Shown piece after piece: positions 57,433 to 64,000 of a stretch of 64,000 nt of DNA. The notes under the pieces are model-generated. The model made no database searches, was not told the DNA's origin, and was given only the letters and a program-made list of their open reading frames with translations. Positions within the stretch are counted from its first letter, which is position 1; every line of letters starts with the position of its first letter. The stretch lies in contig NZ_NTGE01000014.1 in NCBI RefSeq assembly GCF_002291145.1, positions 84,544 through 148,543 on the forward strand, written 5' to 3'. The position numbers were made by a program, and so were the translations under genes. This stretch comes from Streptomyces sp. SA15. Its GTDB lineage: Bacteria > Actinomycetota > Actinomycetes > Streptomycetales > Streptomycetaceae.

Positions 57433-57894
57433 TCACCCCCAGGTCGTCCCCGCCGGCTCCCTGATGGTGGTGTTGATGCGGTTGAACATGTTGGTGAGGG
57501 CGATAGTGAGGATGAGCGCCGACACTTCCTTCTCGTCGAAGTGGTCGGCGATCTCGTCCCACAGCGCGTCCGGTACGGACTCGTGCGAACGGTCCGCAAG
57601 GCGGGTGACCGACTCGGTCAGCTGCAGCGCGGCCCGCTCGGCGTCGGAGAAGTAGGGGGCCTCCCGCCAGGCGGCGACGGACGCGATGCGCTCCTCGCTC
57701 GCACCGGCCTTGCGCAGGTTCACGACGTGGCCGTGCACGCAGGCGCTGCATCCGTTGATCTGGCTGGTACGCAACCCGACGATCTCCGCCACCTCCTGCG
57801 ACAGGCCTCCCTCGCCGATCCCCTGGATGAGGGTGCCGATGCCCTTCACGGCGCCGGGAAGGACGTACGCCGGGTTCTTCATCCGAGCCTGCAT
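57433..57894 (-). CDS. Carboxymuconolactone decarboxylase/AhpD-like protein
   Basis: This 153-residue protein belongs to the AhpD-like superfamily: the redox motif is GCSACVHGH (CxxC plus the proton-relay His, about 49-57), with LRTSQING before it and NLRKAGASEERI after it. Such proteins act as peroxidases or disulfide reductants. The ATG at 57894 was chosen; the longer open frame is a shadow of the divergent gene. It is divergent from a small unknown gene. Confidence 0.88.
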   Translation of the reverse strand: MQARMKNPAYVLPGAVKGIGTLIQGIGEGGLSQEVAEIVGLRTSQINGCSACVHGHVVNLRKAGASEERIASVAAWREAPYFSDAERAALQLTESVTRLADRSHESVPDALWDEIADHFDEKEVSALILTIALTNMFNRINTTIREPAGTTWG

Positions 57895-57999
57895 GGTGAT
57901 GCCTCCTGTGTCAGTGCTGAGCAGGTGAGTGAGAAGCTGGCGCTTCGTTTTCGCTTTCACTTTCGCTTTCACTGCACTGACGGAGCGGGGGCAGCTGTT

Positions 58000-58638
58000 G
58001 TGACAGACCGGCCGGAAGAATCTCCGGGACTTCTTCAGGCGCATCTGCGGGAGGCCGCCGCCGGCATCCTGGAACGCTTCCCCGAGGCGTCGAGACCCGA
58101 GATCTACGCCCTCTCTTTCAACATCTGGCGCATCGATTACGACGACCGCCGCCCGTACGTCGCCATCGGTTACAACACCGAGAGCCAGTACGAGCGGGAG
58201 AGGTGCCCGGAGGACCCCGGCGAGGCCCGCTGGAACTACGCCTGCTGGCTCCTCGACGGTTTCGAGACCCTCGGCAACGTCCCCGAGGACCCGGTCGGCG
58301 GCCCGCTGTACGTCGAGGAGATCAAACGGCTCGGCCTCTGGTACGACGTCGAAGACGCGGAGGTGGGTGCGGAGGTGGGCGGTGCGGAGGTGGGGGCGGA
58401 CGACGTGATCGACGCCCAGCGCGACCTCCTCAACCTCCACTTCGCCGACCACTGCGTCGGCCTCGCGCGCCATCTGCACGACAGCGGTCGTATCGAGAAC
58501 CTCTTCGGCCGCCCCCTGCCGGTCGTGGTCTTCGACATGGACTGCCCCGGATGGGAGATCGAGGCCACCGAGGCGGCCAACCCGCCCGAACTGATCGAGG
58601 ACTTCCTGACCTGGCAGCGGGCGGCCGAGGAGGCGTGA
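58000..58638 (+). CDS. Uncharacterised DUF4303-like cytoplasmic protein
   Basis: This 212-residue protein of unknown function contains EIYALSFNIWRIDYDDRRPYVAIGYNTESQYE (about 33-66), which resembles DUF4303-type proteins, and an acidic repeat EVGAEVGGAEVGAD (about 125-139). The final part (LPVVVFDMDCPGWEIEATEAANPPELIEDFLTW) looks like a compact domain. GTG at 58000 is used, preceded by GGAGCGGGGG. It is divergent from the AhpD-like gene; the shared region has GTCAGTGC/GCACTGAC inverted arms 56 nt apart. Family assignment is tentative. Confidence 0.6.
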   Translation: MTDRPEESPGLLQAHLREAAAGILERFPEASRPEIYALSFNIWRIDYDDRRPYVAIGYNTESQYERERCPEDPGEARWNYACWLLDGFETLGNVPEDPVGGPLYVEEIKRLGLWYDVEDAEVGAEVGGAEVGADDVIDAQRDLLNLHFADHCVGLARHLHDSGRIENLFGRPLPVVVFDMDCPGWEIEATEAANPPELIEDFLTWQRAAEEA

Positions 58639-58817
58639 ACGGACGTTCGCCGACGCGGACCCCCGCCGACTGCGTGCCCCGCGTCCGTCCCGCGGAACGC
58701 CCGGGCCGCACTCAGCCGTGCGCCGCCGGGGAACTCTGCCCAAGACAGGCAACTCAGCCGTAACGTGTGGCCCGACCACATGGAACGCACGGTATGCGCG
58801 AGAGTGAGGCAGCACCC

Positions 58818-60065
58818 ATGCCCCCCTTCGATGTCCCCGAGGGCGACCCCTTCGGCCCGCACAACCTTCCGTACGGGGTCTTCTCCCTCCCCGGATCCAC
58901 CGATCCCACCGGATCGGCCGGCTCCGGCGGTCCCGTCGAGCGGCGGGTCGGCGTCCGGCTCGGCGACCACGTCCTCGACGCGGGCGCGGCGGCGGCCGCC
59001 CTCGGCTCCCCGTACGTCTCCCTGCTCGCGCGACCCTCCCTGAACCCGCTCCTCGCCGCGGGCCGCACCGCCTGGTCCGACGTACGGCGCGCACTGACCG
59101 CATGGGTGACGGTCCCCTCCCACCGGCAGACCATCGAGCCCCTCTTCCACCCTCTCTCCGCCGTCACCCTGCACCTCCCCTTCGAGGTCGCGGACTACGT
59201 CGACTTCTACGCCTCCGAGAACCACGCCCGGAACGTCGGCCAGATCTTCCGCCCGGACGCGGCCGACTCCCTGACCCCCAACTGGAAGCACCTTCCGATC
59301 GGTTACCACGGCCGCTCCGGCACCGTGGTGGTCTCGGGCACGGACGTCGTACGGCCGTCGGGGCAGCGGAAGGCCGCTTCCGACCCGGCGCCCGTCTTCG
59401 GGCCTTCCGTCCGCCTGGACATCGAGGCCGAGGTCGGCTTCGTGGTCGGGACCCCCTCGGCGATGGGGAATCCGGTGCCACTCACCGACTTCCACGACCA
59501 CGTCTTCGGCCTCTGCCTCCTCAACGACTGGTCCGCCCGCGACATCCAGGCCTGGGAGTACGTCCCCCTCGGCCCCTTCCTCGGCAAGTCCTTCGCCACG
59601 TCCGTCTCCGCGTGGATCACCCCGCTGGACGCCCTGGAGGAGGCGCGGGTGACTCCGCCGTCGCGGACGCATGAACTGCTGCCGTACCTGGACGACGCCG
59701 AGGAAGAACCCGGCGGCTACGACCTGCGCATCTCGGTGGCCATCAACGGCCATGTCGTGTCCGAGCCCCCCTTCTCCACCATGTACTGGACCGCCGCCCA
59801 GCAACTCGCCCACATGACCGTCAACGGCGCCTCCCTGCGCACCGGCGACCTGTACGGCTCCGGCACGGTGAGCGGCCCGACGGAACGGGAACGCGGTTCG
59901 CTCCTCGAACTGACCTGGAACGGCCGCGACCCACTCGAACTCCCCGACGGCAAGCGGACGTTCCTGGAGGACGGCGACGAGGTGACGCTGTCGGCCTGGG
60001 CCCCGGGGCCGGACGGGGCCCGAGTCGGGTTGGGCGAGGTCAGGGGGCGGGTGGTGGCGGGATGA
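58818..60065 (+). CDS. fahA: Fumarylacetoacetase
   Basis: This 415-residue enzyme has the full FAH layout: N-terminal SH3-like part, then YVDFYASENHARNVGQIFRP (about 125-144), HYGR-equivalent PIGYHGRSGTVVVSG, the metal-binding Glu pair DIEAEVGF, NDWSARDIQAWEYVPLGPFLGKS and SGTVSGPTERERGSLLEL. It hydrolyses fumarylacetoacetate to fumarate and acetoacetate in tyrosine breakdown. The ATG at 58818 follows GAGG; upstream in-frame starts would add up to 17 poor residues. No other tyrosine genes are near. Confidence 0.95.
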   Translation: MPPFDVPEGDPFGPHNLPYGVFSLPGSTDPTGSAGSGGPVERRVGVRLGDHVLDAGAAAAALGSPYVSLLARPSLNPLLAAGRTAWSDVRRALTAWVTVPSHRQTIEPLFHPLSAVTLHLPFEVADYVDFYASENHARNVGQIFRPDAADSLTPNWKHLPIGYHGRSGTVVVSGTDVVRPSGQRKAASDPAPVFGPSVRLDIEAEVGFVVGTPSAMGNPVPLTDFHDHVFGLCLLNDWSARDIQAWEYVPLGPFLGKSFATSVSAWITPLDALEEARVTPPSRTHELLPYLDDAEEEPGGYDLRISVAINGHVVSEPPFSTMYWTAAQQLAHMTVNGASLRTGDLYGSGTVSGPTERERGSLLELTWNGRDPLELPDGKRTFLEDGDEVTLSAWAPGPDGARVGLGEVRGRVVAG

Positions 60066-60347
60066 GGTCGGGATGAGGGCTGGGGCCCACCGGGCTGAAC
60101 AGCCGTTCACCCAGCCCCAGTCGAAGCACCGAAACTCTGGCCGGTACTAACACCCACGTCACCACGCACCACACTGGCCGGCTTCCGACACCTGCCGTGT
60201 GCCGCCCGCCGCCGTCATACTGGGGGCGGGCGGCACCGCGCGGTACGGCGACGGACCCGCCGCCCCGCACCACCCCACCTGTGCACGCCCGTGCACCCCT
60301 TGCACCCGTAGTCGCCCTTCTTCCGACCAGGATCCGGAGCCCGTGGC

Positions 60348-61286
60348 ATGACTGTCTGCCTGCTCCTGCTGAGCGCCGTCGCCCTGACGGCCGCCGTGCC
60401 GGTCCCGCGCGCGCTGACCCGGGCCGCGTGGCCCGAACGGGATCCCGTGGTCGCGCTGTGGGTGTGGCAGTGCCTGGTCGCCACCGTCCTGCTGTGCTGT
60501 CTGACGGCCCTCGTGCTGGGCACCGCGGCCGTCTTCCACACCGTCCGCGACCACGTCTTTGCCCCGGCGCCGCCGGGCGTGACCGCCGCGTACGACCTCT
60601 CCGCCGCCCCGATCTGGGCCGCCGGCCTCACCCTGTTGCTGGCCTGCGGGGCCGCCTGGACGACCGCGATGCTCGCCCGTGAGCTCGTCGAGGCACGCCG
60701 ACGCCGTGGCCAGGCCCGCGCCCACCTGCGCGAACGCGCCCCCGACCTGCCGGCCGGCCTGCCCGCCGCGCGCGGGCCCCTGCTGGTGCTGGAGGACGAG
60801 TACCCCGACGCCTGGTGGATGCCCGGCAACCCGCCGCAGCTGATCGTCACCACCGGCGCCCTGCACCGCCTCACCGACCACCAACTCGACGCGGTCCTCA
60901 CCCATGAACGCGGCCACGCCCGCGCTCGCCACGACTGGCTGCTCCACCTCTCCACTGCCCTGGCCACCGGCTTCCCCCGTATCCCGCTCTTCGCCCATTT
61001 CTGCGACCAGACCCACCGCCTGGTCGAACTCGCCGCCGACGACACGGCCTCCCGCCGCTGCGGCCACCTGACCACGGCGTTGGCCCTGATCGAACTGAAC
61101 CAACACCGAGGCGTCCTCTCCTGCGCCTCGACCCACCGCCTCCTGGGCGAACGCGTCGACCGCCTCCTGGAACCCCGCCCCCGCCTGGGCCGCAGGCACC
61201 GAGCCCTGACGACGACGGTGGCAGCGCTGATCCCGCTCCTGCCCCTACTGATCACCTTCGCACCGGGCCTCACGGCGCTGTCGTAA
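60348..61286 (+). CDS. M56 (BlaR1-like) membrane metallopeptidase
   Basis: This 312-residue protein has four predicted helices (about 1-20, 38-65, 84-106 and 285-310). The zinc motif HERGH (about 186-190) is in AVLTHERGHARARHDW, with the downstream Glu in LVELAADDTAS. The protease domain faces the cytoplasm as in BlaR1, but there is no C-terminal sensor. Streptomyces copies usually follow a BlaI-type repressor gene; none is found in the 282 nt upstream. Proposed role: regulated proteolysis of a repressor encoded elsewhere. Confidence 0.88.
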   Translation: MTVCLLLLSAVALTAAVPVPRALTRAAWPERDPVVALWVWQCLVATVLLCCLTALVLGTAAVFHTVRDHVFAPAPPGVTAAYDLSAAPIWAAGLTLLLACGAAWTTAMLARELVEARRRRGQARAHLRERAPDLPAGLPAARGPLLVLEDEYPDAWWMPGNPPQLIVTTGALHRLTDHQLDAVLTHERGHARARHDWLLHLSTALATGFPRIPLFAHFCDQTHRLVELAADDTASRRCGHLTTALALIELNQHRGVLSCASTHRLLGERVDRLLEPRPRLGRRHRALTTTVAALIPLLPLLITFAPGLTALS

Positions 61287-61628
61287 CCACGACCGCCACG
61301 ATCCGCGGCGGGCAGCCGACGCCGTGAGGCGGTGCGCATCGCCGCCGCCCGACCGTCAGGCGCGCCCGACCGTCAGGCGCGCCCGACCGTCAGGCGCGCC
61401 CGGCCGTCAGGCGGCGGGCCGACCGCTGCCCCGCCTAGCCGTGAAGCTGCGGGCAGCCGCACCAGCCCAGCCGTGAGGCCGCAGGCAGCCGCACCAGCCC
61501 AGCCGCAGGCAGTCGCACCGCCCACCTGGGACAAGTCGTACCTGCTCAGCCGCCCTGGCCAGCCGCGGGCACGCGCACGCGCCCAGCTGCGGCCAGCCGA
61601 CGCCGTCAGGCTGCGGGCAGTCGTGCCT
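61287..61628. repeat. Repeat-rich gene-free stretch after the M56 gene
   Basis: No gene is supported. A 17-bp unit, CGCCCGACCGTCAGGCG, is tandem four times at about 61343-61411. A second family of CAGCCGCACCAGCCCAGCCG-type units with GCGGGCAG variants fills about 61440-61620. Open frames here have repeat-driven Ala/Pro composition and no recognisable domain. Confidence 0.7.
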
Positions 61629-61665
61629 CCCCCAGTGCCTTAAGGGTTCCTTAAGGCACTGGGGG
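61629..61665. terminator. Perfect 17-bp hairpin between M56 and recQ
   Basis: CCCCCAGTGCCTTAAGG and CCTTAAGGCACTGGGGG pair perfectly around a GTT loop. It lies between convergent genes and can end both. The related stem CCCCCACGCCTTTAAGGCAGTGGGGG-like sequence occurs inside element B near 41.1 kb. Confidence 0.8.
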
Positions 61666-61781
61666 GACCTGCATGGGCGGCTCCCGACCCACAGAAGGCG
61701 GCACCCCGACAGCGCCGGGCCGCGCGACCCACCCCCGCCCAGCACCAGCACCAGCACCAGGCGCGCATCAGCCAATGGCAC

Positions 61782-63767
<1,986 letters not shown>

Positions 63768-63926
63768 GTCCCCCGTACGTCGTCCCTCGACCACTGCCTC
63801 CACGATAGGGGCCAGGACCGACAGCCCCGGAGTTATCCACAGGCTGGTCGATGGCGTTCTGTGGTCATTCGATTAGTACTCCAGCAGCGGTTCGTGTCCT
63901 GAGCTGGTGGTTGTCGTTGTTTTGGT

Positions 63927-64000
63927 ATGGAGGGGATGGCTGAAGTCAGTTGCTGGGCCGCTGAGTTGGAGTCGGTGTTCGGGCGGGTGGCGGGCAGGTT
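63927..64000 (+). CDS. IS701-like transposase, 3' truncated by window
   Basis: From the ATG at 63927 (or 63936) the reading reads MAEVSCWAAELESVFGRVAGRF to the window edge. This start, with WAAEL and VAGRF, matches the N terminus of IS701-family DDE transposases common in Streptomyces. Only 24 codons are in view, so the family call is provisional. The left inverted repeat of the IS should lie between the recQ start and this gene but cannot be marked with certainty. Confidence 0.7.
   Translation, partial: MEGMAEVSCWAAELESVFGRVAGR

Overview
The window is high-GC actinobacterial DNA and almost certainly from a Streptomyces chromosome. Frequent GTG starts, translationally coupled operons, a Streptomyces-type second nuo cluster beside korAB, and DUF397 and DUF6668 proteins all point that way. 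Genes and coordinates were called by reading the sequence; no database search was run.

Layout. (1) 1-2980: right end of an integrative element (5'-truncated P4-type primase/helicase, excisionase, tyrosine integrase) abutting the 3' end of a tRNA-Tyr gene, the same kind of site used by the SLP1 element of S. coelicolor. (2) 3.3-8.3 kb: yajQ, a small GlsB-type membrane protein, an APC permease, a barstar-domain protein, a YccF protein and HtpX. (3) 8.4-18.7 kb: a ten-gene minus-strand nuo operon, nuoA-B-C-H-I-J-K-L-M-N, without nuoD, E, F and G. (4) 18.9-23.0 kb: two paralogous sensor histidine kinases and one LuxR-type response regulator, divergent from nuo, followed by korAB (2-oxoacid:ferredoxin oxidoreductase). 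The partial complex I and a ferredoxin-reducing enzyme flank one signalling cassette. (5) 26.3-31.9 kb: regulator/enzyme pairs (HxlR/quinone reductase, HxlR/MFS exporter, CGNR/VOC protein) and RarD. (6) 31.9-40.9 kb: secreted M28 aminopeptidase, TPR-like protein, DUF6668 protein, amidase, an ABC-2 exporter with a LolA-like protein, and a CHRD protein. (7) 41.1-48.1 kb: polyprenyl diphosphate synthase, POT peptide transporter, CocE/NonD hydrolase, a LysM/transglycosylase protein behind a c-di-AMP (ydaO-type) riboswitch, and a HAD phosphatase. (8) 48.1-56.1 kb: a galactan-utilisation locus with sugar ABC transporter, LacI regulator, GH42 beta-galactosidase and secreted GH53 endo-galactanase; identical 18-bp operators sit before both divergent units. 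(9) 56.1-64.0 kb: small unknowns, fumarylacetoacetase, an M56 peptidase, RecQ, and the first codons of an IS701-like transposase at the right edge.

The most unusual structure not explained by genes is a set of MITE-like elements sharing a GC-rich core. Two are flanked by long inverted arms whose mismatches become G-U pairs mostly on one strand, and a core-only copy lies in frame inside the peptide transporter gene. There are also many in-frame 15-21 bp minisatellites, including in nuoA, nuoJ, the amidase and an ABC ATPase. The rarD and MFS genes have 3' ends that run 229 bp into each other.
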